Assembly (NCBI RefSeq): GCF_024713945.1
Contig: NC_134677.1
Coordinates: forward strand, 310,001 to 374,000
DNA from: Dermatophagoides farinae
Taxonomy: Eukaryota; Arthropoda; Arachnida; Sarcoptiformes; Pyroglyphidae
Length of the DNA: 64,000 nt
Direction: 5' to 3'
Position numbers and translations under genes: made by a program
Notes under the pieces: generated by a model
The model's input: only the letters and a program-made list of their open reading frames with translations
Databases searched by the model: none
What the model was told of the DNA's origin: nothing
Shown: piece after piece, positions 1 through 12,800 of the stretch
Position numbering within the stretch: the first letter of the stretch is position 1
How the letters are laid out: every line of letters begins with the position of its first letter

Positions 1-452
1 ATTGGTAAAAGAAAAGCCAATGTTTTGCCGGAGCCAGTCGGTGCACATGCAATCAATTGTTGTCGATCTAACATTAAGGGTATGGTTTGCATTTGTATCG
101 GAGTGGGACATAGATAATTGCTTTTTTCGAGATTTTGTCGAAGATAATCGTCAGCTATTTCATTTATTTCATCGAATGATTTGATTGGCGATTTAATCGG
201 ATCAAAACCATCAACCATAATATCATGTTTGGCACGAAATTGTTCATCATTCATTGGTTCATTTTCGGCGTTTTTTCTCATATCATCTGGTGATTTGTCT
301 GGTTGGTTATCGTCGGGTTTAAATCTCTAGTAAAGTCAAATAATTGTTATTGGTAAATCCCAAACATAAACACTTCAACTTACTTTAGATTTTGTTTGAA
401 ATTTCGAATCAAATTTCGCACCTTTGGTTAACAATCGAAAAGCATCCATCAT
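1..452 (-). CDS. DDX52: DDX52/ROK1-like DEAD-box RNA helicase, N-terminal part (cut by window edge)
   Basis: Two exons are visible on the minus strand: 452-384 (starting [18 protein letters not shown]) and 326-1, with a GT..AG intron between them. The second exon reads into the DEAD-box Q motif ([14 protein letters not shown]) and Walker A/motif I ([13 protein letters not shown]), then leaves the window; later motifs are not seen. The start, with a short basic N-terminus containing GAKFD, and the PTPIQMQ..PTGSGKT spacing match the DDX52/Rok1 family. That family is known to act in 18S rRNA processing in the nucleolus as an ATP-dependent RNA helicase. It shares a divergent ~205 bp promoter region with GINS4. 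Identity rests on remembered family similarity; another DEAD-box paralogue is the alternative. Confidence 0.8.
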
Positions 453-657
453 TATCGTAAAATGGAAAAGAATGAATTTTTGATGGACAAATATTCAATT
501 GTTTGATCCATGCATGTTTTCCTTGAATTGCAAATTGCACGTGCGCGTACTTGTATTTACGCGTGACCCATCACGTGATCACTCATCGTTGTAAACAATT
601 TAAAACTTGAAAAAATAGTGTGATCATCATCATCATTTTTTTATTTCGAAAATAAAA

Positions 658-1314
658 ATGGAAAATACATTGGAAACACCGAAACAAGTTTATTGTAAAT
701 TTCTTGAAGTCATCTCTAATGAAAATGAAAGTCCTGAATTATTGGAATATGAAGAAACATTGGTCGATTGTATGATCGAACAAATTGAACATATGGAAAA
801 TAATATTTCGAGATTGAAAAATAAATTGGAAACATTTTGTATTGAACAACATCGAACCGAAATTGATCGATTACAATATACGGTAAATGTTTATCTACGT
901 ACTCGTATCAAGAAAATTGAACAAAACTGTGCTACCATGATAAAGATATTGAAATCAGATCAACAACGTGCACAGAAATTAATGTCAGCCGGTGAAATAA
1001 AATATCTGGATAGTTATTTTATGAATATGGAAAATTATCTTGCCGAATCCGTTATGGGCAAGCTGAACATACCGATCAAAGATGCATCGCATACATTTAG
1101 TTTATTAGAATTGCCACGAAATGATCAAGAAATATTCGATAATACCTATGTATTCGTAAAGGCGTTGAAAAAAATTGACGTATTAATCAATAGTGAAGAT
1201 GGTGAACAAGAATCGATTACATTGGAACCACAATCTATTCATTTTCTACCATATTCATCGATACGGCATTTTATTCTCAATAGTGGTAGCCAGAATAATG
1301 TTGTGCTTATGTAA
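658..1314 (+). CDS. GINS4: DNA replication complex GINS subunit SLD5 (GINS4)
   Basis: Single-exon ORF of 218 aa, close to the ~223 aa of animal SLD5. The N-terminal helical A-domain contains the typical run RTRIKKIEQNC and a segment LMSAGEIKYLDSYFMNMENY, where family members have an E..Y...Y/F pattern. The short C-terminal B-domain ends HFLPYSSIRHFILNSG..VLM, the usual SLD5 finish. SLD5 joins PSF1-3 in the GINS tetramer and with MCM2-7 and CDC45 forms the replicative CMG helicase in the nucleus. The ATG follows an AT-rich leader; AATAAA occurs at about 1373. Its 3' end faces CapZ alpha (stop 1542). Confidence 0.9.
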   Translation: MENTLETPKQVYCKFLEVISNENESPELLEYEETLVDCMIEQIEHMENNISRLKNKLETFCIEQHRTEIDRLQYTVNVYLRTRIKKIEQNCATMIKILKSDQQRAQKLMSAGEIKYLDSYFMNMENYLAESVMGKLNIPIKDASHTFSLLELPRNDQEIFDNTYVFVKALKKIDVLINSEDGEQESITLEPQSIHFLPYSSIRHFILNSGSQNNVVLM

Positions 1315-1541
1315 GAATATTATTTATTATTAATAATAATAATTGAATTGATTGATTGATTATATTTATCATCAATAAAAAATAAAATAAAATTCATCAT
1401 CATCATCATCAAATGGCTTAAAATGTTTGCTGTTTTGTTTTTTGGGAAAAAAATAATTTATCATTGTGTGTGTGTGTGTTTTTTTGCAAAGTTCGAGCGT
1501 TGATTTATCTGATGAAATTGTGTGGCTGTTTGTTTGTTTGT

Positions 1542-2818
1542 TTATGATTGTTTAATATCGTTCGCTATTCGATAGCTCATTATTTTGTGCCAATCAATTT
1601 TTGATCTAGTTACTGGTAATGCACGTCGTAATGCTTTGAATGTTGTGTCGGACATATTTTGATAATTCTGTGAGATGGCAATCTGATATTCATTTTCGGC
1701 TTCTTCAACGATATTTTTAAAATTTTCTGCCAAACTTTTTTCATCCTTTTTTTTGTTGTAAATTAATTAGTTCATTAATACGAATATATATAAATGTATA
1801 GTGAGAATTTACCGTAAAATTCATCAATTCTTTGATCTCTTTAAAGCTAACAAGTTGAACATTACCATTTTCATAATAATGAACTTGTGCTTTAATTTTA
1901 CCAAATATTTCCGCTTCACTTCGATTCGGTTTCAATGTTATTATCCAGATTGATCTCCATAAGCCATTCCTGTTGTCAATATTCAATGTTGATAAAAAAA
2001 TTATTCAAATGAATAACCAATGATTTATTAACACATTTACCAGAAATTATTTGGCTGAAATTGATGAGCTTCAATACAAGCACTCAATGTTATTTGATCA
2101 TTATTATTAGTGGTGGTGGTGGTGGTGGCAAATACCGAGCTAATACCTTTATAATAATGATCTGAACAATAATTTGACCAAACATCATCTAGTGCTAAAC
2201 GCCATGATTCACATGTTTGATCTGGTTCCCAATTACAATGATCGGATGTTTCTTCGGTTAAAAAATCATATTTAAATGATTTTTTTGTTTTCGGATCATA
2301 AAAACGATTCGAACCAAGATCATTAAATTCGGTAATTAAAGCCTGTATATAATGAAAATTGAATGAAATTGATAATTTATACATTCGTTACAAACCACTT
2401 ACAAATTCATTTCCATTTGATAGATTGACCGGTGTCAATTGATCTTTACGATATTGAGCAAAAATGCTGTAAAGAAATTTTTTTACAATTCGAATTCAAA
2501 AAAGAGAAAAACAACATACTTGCATGCTTTGTCTTTTAATAATGCATCATTGTTAAGTAATTGACGAACATCTTTTTTTTGGGAAAATTGACGGAAAAAA
2601 ATAAATAAACAACAAATGACAACAAGATCAACATACCGGAAAAAACTTCACGAAATTCTCCAGGCGGTGCATGTAGAATAAAATCGGCTACAATACGAAG
2701 CTAAATAGAATCAATTTGAACCAAAATTAAATTAAGTTAAGACACATTGATTCGTTGACGAAAAACTTTTACATACCTTGTCTGAATCATCAAGCGTATT
2801 ATCATTTTCGTTGGCCAT
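1542..2818 (-). CDS. CAPZA: F-actin-capping protein subunit alpha (CapZ alpha)
   Basis: Seven minus-strand exons: 2818-2777, 2700-2637, 2571-2520, 2466-2403, 2342-2041, 1969-1813, 1745-1542, totalling 885 nt (294 aa; vertebrate CapZ alpha is 286). Hallmarks are [14 protein letters not shown] near the N-terminus, [18 protein letters not shown] and [16 protein letters not shown] in the middle, and the C-terminal signature [18 protein letters not shown]. The alpha subunit pairs with CapZ beta and blocks barbed ends of actin filaments in the cytoplasm. A Thr/Asn-rich insertion (about [10 protein letters not shown], 2100-2130) is simple-sequence expansion. The gene diverges from RBM5/10. Confidence 0.95.
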
Positions 2819-3762
2819 ATTTTTTTTCGTGAATGAAAATTAAAGATGATGATGATGATTGCAGAGATATATACACAACAGCAACAGCAACAACAACAAC
2901 AACAAAAACGGAAAACACCGACAACAAAACGACAGATTTAAAATTTAATAATAAATTTTTAAAAAAATAAAAAACTTGACGATCAGATTCGATTCTTGTA
3001 CAATCCACCCTCGAGGAAAACAAATTCTTTCTCTGGTTGCTGATGATGATGGTGATGATGATGATTAATGAGACCACAAAAACAAAAACGAAATCAAATA
3101 TCTCAAAAAAAAAAAACAAAATGATGATAATCTTTACTGTGGTGTTCTGCGTTCTGTGATGCGTGTGTGTGTGTAAATTGAGAGCCCCTTTTTTGTATAT
3201 ATTGGTAATGTTGCTCAGCCACCAGCAGCATGCACAATTGTTGTGTATAGTGTATATAGTGTGTGTGTGTGCATGCAAATTTGCGATCCACACCTCTTTT
3301 TTTTCCAACCAATATTCTGTGTGTTTTGCAGATTGTTGCTCGTTTATTTGTTTTTGGTTTGGTTTGGTTTGGTTTGGTTTGGTTTGGTTTGATTTGTCGG
3401 ATCTGTCACCAGCAGTGTGGTGAATGGAAAAAAAAATCTCTTTATCATCATCAACAAATCACAGAAAAAATTATCAATTTTTTTTCCTGTCCATTTTTGT
3501 ATTTTGTGTAAAAAAATAAAAATACTTGCATCGTATGAATCGGGCATTCGATTAAAATCGTATGTATGCCCTCTTTGCGTTTGGTTAAATGGCTGAGTAA
3601 AAATTGGAAATTTATTTCATTGTAACAACAATTAAAAAAAAGCCAACAATTCCATCGTGCTCGAAGAAAAAAAAAGTGAATAATTTTTGTTCGTTTGTTT
3701 GTTTGTTTGTGTTTAACGTGGTAAATAGATAGAAATTTTATCAGGATTTTTTTTTTGGATTT
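2819..3762. other. Divergent intergenic region between CapZ alpha and RBM5/10
   Basis: About 940 bp between two divergent start codons. It holds GT/CA runs, ATG/ATC trinucleotide runs and a pentanucleotide array (3356-3390). It presumably contains both 5' UTRs and a shared promoter. Short open frames here are only translations of simple repeats. Confidence 0.6.
3356..3390. repeat. (TTTGG)n pentanucleotide microsatellite
   Basis: About seven tandem copies of TTTGG (GGTTT) are directly visible between CapZ alpha and RBM5/10. The unit is not a known telomeric repeat (arthropod telomeres are usually TTAGG). Confidence 0.9.
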
Positions 3763-6700
3763 ATGATGGGAAAAAATTCCGATTCCTGGTCTAAAGAAAG
3801 GTAAGGGTCATATGAATTTGCATCTACAAAATAATTGATTTGATTTTTGGTTGTCTTTTTGTATTGTAATCAAGTTATCGTGAACGTGATAACGATAAAC
3901 AACGTGGCCACCACCATCGCCATCATCGTCATCATCATCGATCATATTCAAATAGTCGTCGGGTATGGAATGACAGTGTTACAGAAAAATAAAAAATAAA
4001 AAAAAAAAACAGAGACAATCTCTAGAGTGAAATTTCCATAACAAAAAATTAATAAATTGAAATATGTAAAATATAAATTAAAATAATCAAATCCTTGTCT
4101 CTTCAATTAATTCCAGTCTTCGGAACAACAACATCATTTGAATCGAAATGATTTTGATGATGACGGTACAACAACACAACAACATTCCAATTACGATGAA
4201 AATGACGAACAACAAGGCTATGTCAATAATAATAGAAAATATCGTCAACAAAATGATGATGATGATGGATCAGACCATCATCATAATCATCGATCATATA
4301 GCAAAAATCATCGTGATAGGAATCGAGATCGTAGATCACGAAGTCGTAGCTATGAACGAAACGATTCTCATCATCATCATAATCAAAATAACAGATATCA
4401 ACAGGATTCAGATGAACATTATTATGATGAACGTTCATCATATCCGCAACAGAATCAGCAGCAGCAGCAGTATCATCATCAACGAGAACGCCGTGAAGAG
4501 AAACCAAATAATACATTAATGATTCGTAATCTTCCGTTACATATTAATGACAAGAATGTAATGAGATATTGAATGTTTGTGATTATTATGAATTGAATGA
4601 TTTATTTCTGATATTCGATAGATAATGGAAGAAATCAATCAATTTGGTCTATATCCAAAAGATGTTCGATTAATGAAGAATAAAGAAACGGGTAAGATTT
4701 TTTTTTGAATTTATGTTTGAAATTGCTGCTGTCATCTTTTCATTTCATTATTTATTTATAGGTCATTCACGTGGATTTGCCTTTATTGAATTTGTTTCAA
4801 TTGAACAAGCTACTCAATTGAAAGAATTGACACAAGTAATATATACACATAACAAATCCATTCGATATATTGATATTGATATTTATTGAATTGAATTGAT
4901 AGGATTGTTTAACATTTGGTGGTGAATATGAATGTACATTACATTATAGTTTTCCCAAAGATAATTTACCAATAGATAAAAGTATTCTCAAAAGCGACTG
5001 GAGCTGTCCAAAGGTTTGTATTTTTTTTTTTTTTTTTTTTTTTGCTTGTTGAAAACCAAAATTAATTTTTTATTATGATTTTAATAGTGTGGTATCAATA
5101 ATTTTAAACGTCGTGATGAATGTTTTAAATGTGGAACAAGTAAAGATGAAACACCGATCGATGAAGACAACAACAATAACAATAGCAACAGTATAACCGT
5201 ACGGCAACCAACCAATGGTATTGAAAAATTTTATATTTTAATAATAACACAAAACTACTACTACAAAAAACAAACAAACTGGATACTATAAAAAATTTTT
5301 TTACTAAAATTTCTGTTATTATCTTCGAAATTGATCAAAAAAAATAATGAAGTATTATTGATTGGAAATCTATCGTCGAAAACAACCGAAGAAACTGTTT
5401 TGGCTACGATTGGATCACAGACATCATTGCCAATAAAATCAATTCGTATGATAATGGCCAACAGGAATTTATCGTTGCCACCAACGAATACATGTTGTGT
5501 AGAATTACACAGTGTTTATGAGGCAACCGAATTGTTCAAAATCATCACATCATTAGATGATGGTGGATTAACTATCGATAATCATTTGGCTACCATTTCC
5601 TATGGTAAACGAATCGATCAACAACAATCATCATCATTGATTGCAAACAATACATCGATGGCATTACAAAATGCAGCTGTAGCTGCATTAGCTGCTGCTC
5701 AATGGAAAAATCTTGATGATTCATCCAATACGGCTTCTTCAGCTAGTTCTGCTACGAAAAAACCAAATCTTGGTAGTGTTACATTGAATGGTGTTAAATA
5801 TACAAAATACCCGCAACCCGATTACAATTCATTCCATTATGATGCCACTTCTGGATTCTATTATGATTCAACGACAGGATTTCATTATGATTCAAATTCT
5901 CAATATTTCTACAATTCGGTGAGCAAAATGTGTATTGTTCATTTGTTTCTATTTTCTAATGATTTTTTTTCTTGTGATTATTTTTTATGGAAGCAAAATC
6001 AAAAATATATGTATTACGATACGACTAATCAAGTGTACATTACCGTTGATAGTAATGGACAAGCAACAAATGAAAGTAGCAGCATTGTGACCTCAGCAGA
6101 AACTGTTGTAAATGATAAATCAAAATCTAATCAATCGAATCAACAACAACAACAAAAAACATTGTCTTCGACGGAAGAAAAGACAACAGATAAGGCTAAA
6201 ATTGCTAAAAAGATTGCAAAAGATATGGAAAAATGGGCAAAAACATTGGCAAACAGCAGTCAACAACGAAAAGAATTGTCAACAAAGCCACAAGTGTTTC
6301 AAACAGATGCTGAAGAAGAACCAGAATGTTCGTCAGCATCAAATATTAGTTATCGTATTTTTGAGAAACAACAACAACAAATCTCAAATTCATTATCGGC
6401 CACGGCTGATGATTCTATAAAATTGATGAAAGAAACCATTGATCCATTCGAAATAATCAAAGCGGAAGAGGAAAAATTAATCGATCGTGATCGTCTTGCC
6501 TGTATGCTTTGTAAACGACAATTCAATAGTGGCGAATTATTGGCCAAACATCAACAACTTTCTGGGCTTCATAAAGTATTGCCACAATCAAATCTGTTCA
6601 TTTTATTTGAACAATGTTTTGTTTTTTTCCGATTTCAATTTCCCCCTCCCCATTATAGACAAATTTATCTGTTTTAAGACAAACACTATTGAACGATGAA

Positions 6701-7333
6701 CAATTGGAACATGTTGAACAAGTGGAAAGAGAAGTATGGATACAATTATCAACAAATTTTTCGATTCACAAATCCAATAATTTTTCTTTCTTTACTGTGA
6801 TTACAGATGAACTATAGAGATAGAGCGAAAGAACGTAGAGATAAATATGGTATCGATGATACACCGGAATTTTCTAAACGAAAATTTGAAATGGAAAAAC
6901 AATCACTACCACCGCTAAAGGAGAAAACACCACCACCCATTTCCGATGATAATATTGGTAACAGAATGCTTAAAGCTATGGGCTGGGTTCGTTTTTTTTT
7001 TGTTATCATCAAAATTCAAATGAGAACCTGAATTACTTTTTTTTCTAATTCTCACACTATACTCACTACACAACAAAAAAAAAAAAAAAAATAGACCGAA
7101 GGAACCGGTTTAGGAAAATCTAATCAAGGCATGTCTGGTATTATTGAAGTGGAACGACGAAAATCTGGTCTTGGTCTTGGAAATCAAAATGCAACATTTT
7201 CAAGTATGTGAATTTTTTCGAATCAATCGATTTAATTTCTCATTATTAACAAAAAATTTATATAGGAGAATCATATAAAGAAGCCGTACGTCGTACAGCA
7301 TTACAACGTTTTAAAGAGATGAATGACAATTAA
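3763..7333 (+). CDS. RBM5: RBM5/RBM10-like splicing regulator (RRM-ZnF-RRM-OCRE-C2H2-G-patch)
   Basis: Thirteen exons: 3763-3800, 3875-3962, 4117-4557, 4622-4691, 4762-4835, 4903-5013, 5088-5217, 5353-5918, 5994-6575, 6659-6733, 6807-6986, 7095-7203, 7266-7333 (2532 nt, 843 aa). Domains in order: His/Arg/Ser-rich N-terminus; RRM1 (LMIRNLPLHI...GHSRGFAFIEFV); RanBP2-type zinc finger ([20 protein letters not shown]); RRM2 (VLLIGNLSSKT); OCRE repeats (DYNSFHYDATSGFYYDSTTG); C2H2 finger (CMLCKRQFNSGELLAKH); G-patch split by an intron (NRMLKAMGWTEGTGLGK); and a conserved end SYKEAVRRTALQRFKEMN. This order is diagnostic of RBM5/RBM10, nuclear factors of spliceosomal A complex and alternative splicing. 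Which of the two it is cannot be said. AATAAA lies at 7588. Confidence 0.93.
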
Positions 7334-9486
7334 TAACAAATCGTGGAAAATTGTAATTTCATTTTATGTTATAAACATCATGCATCATCAAAATGTGTGT
7401 TAACGGTGTGATCAATTTTTCTATTCTATTACTATCATCATATATATATTTTTTATATGTTTTTTTTCTGTACCAAATCATTATTTGTCCAGGATCTCAC
7501 ATACTTATATGAATAATGAATTGATTTGTAATTGTTGTTTTGTCATCATACACACATACACACACACGTATCTTTTTTTTGTTACTCAATAAATGAATGA
7601 CAAAAAAAAAACAATAATTATATTTCGGAACAAAAGAAACATAAAAAAAACCGGATCTTTTTCATGTTTTGTTGTCGTTGTCGTCGAACACATTGTAATA
7701 ATGAACATGTCATTCTTTTTTTATTGACAATTCAGCTGGCATAGGTCAATCATGACAGGTGGTAGTGTGACCTGTGTTGGTTGTGTGACAAACACAAATT
7801 GTTCATTTTTTTTAATGAATGAAAATAAAAAAAAAATTTTTTTGTTGAAATGATAAATTTTTTTGTTGTTGTTGAAAATATTTGATTTGAATGAATGACA
7901 ACAAGTGGTAATAATGCACCGTTATATATGAATGGACTTGTGGAAATAAACATTCGAAATTGATGATGATGATGATGATGATCATTTTTTTTGGAGCCAA
8001 TACATACTTGATGTTTCATTTTTTTTTGTCATCATTTCATTATTATTCGTTATCCATTATAATCATCATCATCATCATTATTTTTAAACAATTGTGCAGA
8101 AAACAATTTCTTTATTTTTTTTTCAACAAATTTTTTTGTTGTCCATGGCTGGCTGATTGGAAATTGGTGTGTGTGTGTGTGTTTGTGACCATTTTTTTAC
8201 CACTACTTGAAGCATTTGATTTTAATATCGTTGAAAAAAAAACATCAACATCAACATTTGATACATCAGGTATTTTTTTTCTTTCTATCTCTCTCAAATT
8301 ACGCTGCTTTTGAACAATCATCATTACAATGATATATACCCTCTCTCTCTCTTTCTCTGAAAATGACTATTTCTTGTTTTTTTTTTCTTTTCTTTTCTAT
8401 CTCTCTCTTTTTGTCGTTTGTCTTTGACGAATCAGGCGACAACTTTTTTTTCGATTGAGATTGAGCAAGAGAGATGGGTATAACCAGGATAACCAGATAT
8501 TCAAGAGAGAGAGAACGAGGACATTGATCATGATGATGATGATCATCAAATTGTTTTTTTTTCGTTGAAGAAATTTATATGATGATGATATAATATACAA
8601 GCACGCGCCGCACTAACCTTTTTAAAGCTTCTCTTCACATAATCTTTTTTTTGTATCCGCGAATTTAGTAAACCCAGAAAAAGAATTTTTATAATGAATG
8701 AATGAATATACGAAACAATAGTTCAATTTTTGTTTCTCTCTCTTTCTTGCTATTCTTTTATTTGTGTATTGAGAAGATATATTTTGATCAACAGCGAACG
8801 AAAAAAAAAATTCAGTCTCACCATTCAATTTTTTTCCCTTATACCCAGTTTATGTTTCTCTCTCTCTCTTTCGGTGTCTCTCTTTTTTTCTATTGTTTTC
8901 TGATACTCACTATATTCATTCCATTCCATTCTATTGTCATCAAGAATTGAATTTTGCGGCAGGGCATTTTTGATTGTATATGATGGTGGGCTTGATGATG
9001 ATGATGATGATAATAGCACAGTTTCATCATCATAAAGACATAGTCATATAGATGGAATGGAATAAAATGGACAAAATGAATATAGAGAGAAAGAGAAACC
9101 AATGATGGGACAATGAATGATTGAATGAAATACAGATATAGCATATATACAGCTGCCATATGTATGTGTGTGTGTGTGTGTTAGATAAAATTATACCTGG
9201 CCATCATCATCATCACCAGGTATAATAATCATCATCATCAAAAACAGTGTGTTTATATATATACCACCACTACAAAATAAAAAAAAAATGACAAAAACAG
9301 AAATGTGAATTATACTGTGGAGGGAGAACGGATGATGATGATGGTTGTGGTAGTAGTGGGGGAAAAAAAGGTGGGAGGTGGCCAAAGAAACAATACCTTT
9401 TTTTCCTTTTTATTTTTTTTCTGGTTGTTTGCGCGCGTGCACCTTTTTTTGTAATTTTTTAAAATGAAAAAAAATGTTTGTTGTTT

Positions 9487-9506
9487 TGGTTGGTTGGTTG
9501 GTTGGT
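9487..9506. repeat. (TTGG)n microsatellite
   Basis: Tandem TTGG units read directly from sequence, followed within 50 bp and 140 bp by shorter GGTT runs. Confidence 0.8.
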
Positions 9507-9840
9507 CGATCATCATCATTGTTGGTAGGTTGGTTGGTTGATTTGATCATAAGAGATAGGAGGATGTATATATTCTGTATTTTGGTTGATGATAGTCGAA
9601 TGAATGAATAAATGGATGGATGGTTTGTTTGTTGGTTGGTTGGTAGTAATGGTAGGTAGAGATAGATAGAATGATCATCATCATCATCATTGTCATTTAG
9701 AATCCAACTATTCATTCATGACGATGGTCGTTTGTAGAGTTGTTTGAATTTTATTGTCACATCATCATCATCATTAAAATGCTGCGACAAAAACACATCA
9801 ATGCCATTGCCATTGTCATTCTTTTTTCTTCAACTTCTCT

Positions 9841-9841
<1 letters not shown>

Positions 9842-9885
<44 letters not shown>
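9842..9885. repeat. Compound (CT)n(CA)n microsatellite
   Basis: About fourteen CT units followed by about seven CA units, read directly from sequence. Confidence 0.9.
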
Positions 9886-12800
9886 TATACCGGTAGATGA
9901 AATTATTTCCGTTTTTTGATACATTTTTTTTTGATTTTAGAATCAAAAAAATCTGTGTTGCCTTGTGTCATCATGACAGCAGATGTGTGTGTGATATTAT
10001 TATCGATCAATAACAACATGTGTACTATTTGTGTGTGTATGTTGTGGTGGTAAACATCTACAACAACAACAACAACAAATGGCTATAATAAAAACATGTG
10101 GTTCCGGCGCCGGCCTTCATTTATGATGCTACATACATACAACATGTAATGTAATGGAAATTTACATTTTTGAATCATGAAGATATTGTGAAATATGTAC
10201 GATAATTGATTCGGATTTGATCATTCAAAAATGAGCATCACCGATTTTTTTTCATTCTTTCAGGTATGTTCCCATTATTTCATTTTATTTCATCACTATC
10301 GTCATCTAATTTATTTCTTTTGTTGTTGTTGTTGTCAAGATGAACGTATGTTTTTGATGTGTGCGTGTGTATTGAGTGAGTATTGCCACCGGTAACCAAA
10401 GAAAATATACACTAGTTTATTATTATCATTATGATGACGATTATCATTATTTTATTATTATCACCATGTACGGTAACGGTAACATTTTCGATCCAGAAAA
10501 TCAAAAAAAAAAAAAAATGTTATAGATAGTAGAATGTTCTTGTGTGTGTGTGTGTGTCGTAGATAGAGAATATAGAGTGTGTGTAGAAAATGTGTTTGTG
10601 GCTCCATTGACAACCATGATTTTTTGTTGGTAGTTTTTTTGTTGTTTCTGGTCTTTTTTGTTTTGTTTCAGGTTTCTACCCTATTCTAAAATATTCTCGA
10701 TATATGGGAGATCTATATATCACAAACGGTTGTTCGTTTTTTTTTGTTTTACACTGATTGTCATTAAGTTTTGGTTGGTCGTTTTTTTTCTTCATTGGTT
10801 GGTTGTTGGTGTTGGTGTTAGTGGCTAGGTTTCCATTATCATTATTATAGTGATCCAGAATACCGAATCCAACTAACTAAGCAGCCGGCCGGTAGGCGAC
10901 TCGTCAACTACACAACCAAAAAAAAAAAGAAAAAAACAACTAACCATTGTATAGTCATTTTTTACCTTTGTGTTTGTGTGTATTGCCTATCAAATATTGT
11001 GTATGAATCGATTTTTTTTCTGTTTAGATTTCACTGAAAGATAGCTATTTTGTCTTATTTAATCAACAACAACAACAATATTTATCGACAAACAAATTTA
11101 TTTTTAACTTCGTTTTTTTGACATTTCCGTTATTAATTTCCAATTATCATTTGTCAGGTAACAATCAATCGATATATTGAAATTTGTGTGAAAGTAAAAT
11201 GTAAAAAATTATGATGGTCAAAATTCAACATTCATTTAAATGTGGATTGTGTGATGTGTGTAGAATATGGTTAGAATTAATAGAATCCAACAATAACAAA
11301 TAACACAAATGTCAAATGGTTCCCACAGTTAACAACAATGATTGTTCATTTCAAAGAGAGAAATACACAAAAAAAATTTTTTTTTTCGAAAATTATAGCA
11401 AACACAAAGTTTAGAAAAACGAGAATTTAATCATCATCATCATCTGGTTCGTGGTTTTTCGTCCACTTTTTTCCTTCCTTATAATATCAGCCCATTCTCT
11501 TGTGTAATAATCACTTTTTTGTTGTTGTTGTTGTATGTTTGCAGCAATTTAAGCCATTTTTTTTGAAAAAACCACCGCCACCACCACCACAACCACGACG
11601 ACGACAATTGCCGTCCAGTAGTATTATCATCTTTACCGCGTCCTTATTATTATTGTGATTTTTTATGATGATTGCTATTATTTTATGAATGTTGATGATT
11701 ATGTTTGTATGTATGGCATGCAATTCACATCCACGTTTTTTTTTCTCGATGCTCGATCAACTTTCTTGGTTTTTTTCGGCCTTTCTTTATTGGTGGTGGT
11801 AAGTGAATTCTGCAAAAAAAATTCTTTTTGCTTTATTGAGTTTTTTTTTGTTAAATCTTACATATTGGTGATTATTTTTTCTTTCCTGATGTCCAGTTTT
11901 TTCATTCACATTGCTTTTATCGATGATGATCCTTTTTGTTGATCTAATTGTTTTCTTGTTGTTTGTGGTTCACTAGGTTTTTTCATCATCATCACCATAC
12001 ACACACACACATTCTTTGATTGATTGATTAGATTGATTATCATTGAATCGCATCATTGATTTTTGAATTTGAGAGAAAAAAAATTGTACTTGATGATTGT
12101 CTTAGTACATTTTAATTTTAATTACAAAATTTTTCATCTTTGAAACAATAATAATTACACACATACACACACACACTTATATAATAGGCTAACGAACCAT
12201 AATCATTATCATCAATGGTTGAATCGAATTAAGATTGGCAGAAAAAAGCAATAAGGTAGCTCCAGAAAATGAAAAATTTTTCCATTAATTAGTGTCGACG
12301 AATATGTTTAGTGTACTTTTTTTTGTTGTTTGAATTTTAATTACCAAACACTCATACATACACACACAACAAAACAAGACAAAATCTATGATGATGATAA
12401 TCGAAACAGGGGTTATGTGATCACATTTTTTTTTGTCACATGTGACTAGTGATGTGGAGCCAACCGTAGACAATCTTTTTTTTTTGACTTGGCCCTCTTC
12501 TTTTCTTTGTTTTTTTTCCCACTGATCATCGTCGTCATAATCATCATCATTCACTTTGGACTTTCATCATCATGTCCGATTTGAACAGCCCAAATTGAAT
12601 GATGAAAATTCATCATCCAAACCCTATTTATTCTTGGAATTTCTTTTTTTTTTGTCAATCTTTTTTCACTGTTCACTGATTCTTCTTTGTCGTCAAATAT
12701 AAACCGAAACAGTGGCTAGTATCTTTTTTTTTTGGCTGTTGATTGTTCTGTCATTCTGGTGTTCGTTTGTTTTCAAAAAGAAAGAAAACATTACATTCAT

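Noticed and set aside
3356-3390. TTTGG array as possible interstitial telomere repeat
   Set aside because: Unit differs from TTAGG and TTAGGG and the array is very short; treated as a microsatellite.
4148-4519. Poly-Ile/Met and poly-Asp/His open frames overlapping RBM5/10 exon 3
   Set aside because: Shadow frames of the ATC/ATG-rich coding exon.
9842-9885. Regular repeats as a possible CRISPR array
   Set aside because: Pure dinucleotide tandem repeats without spacers, in a eukaryotic genome.
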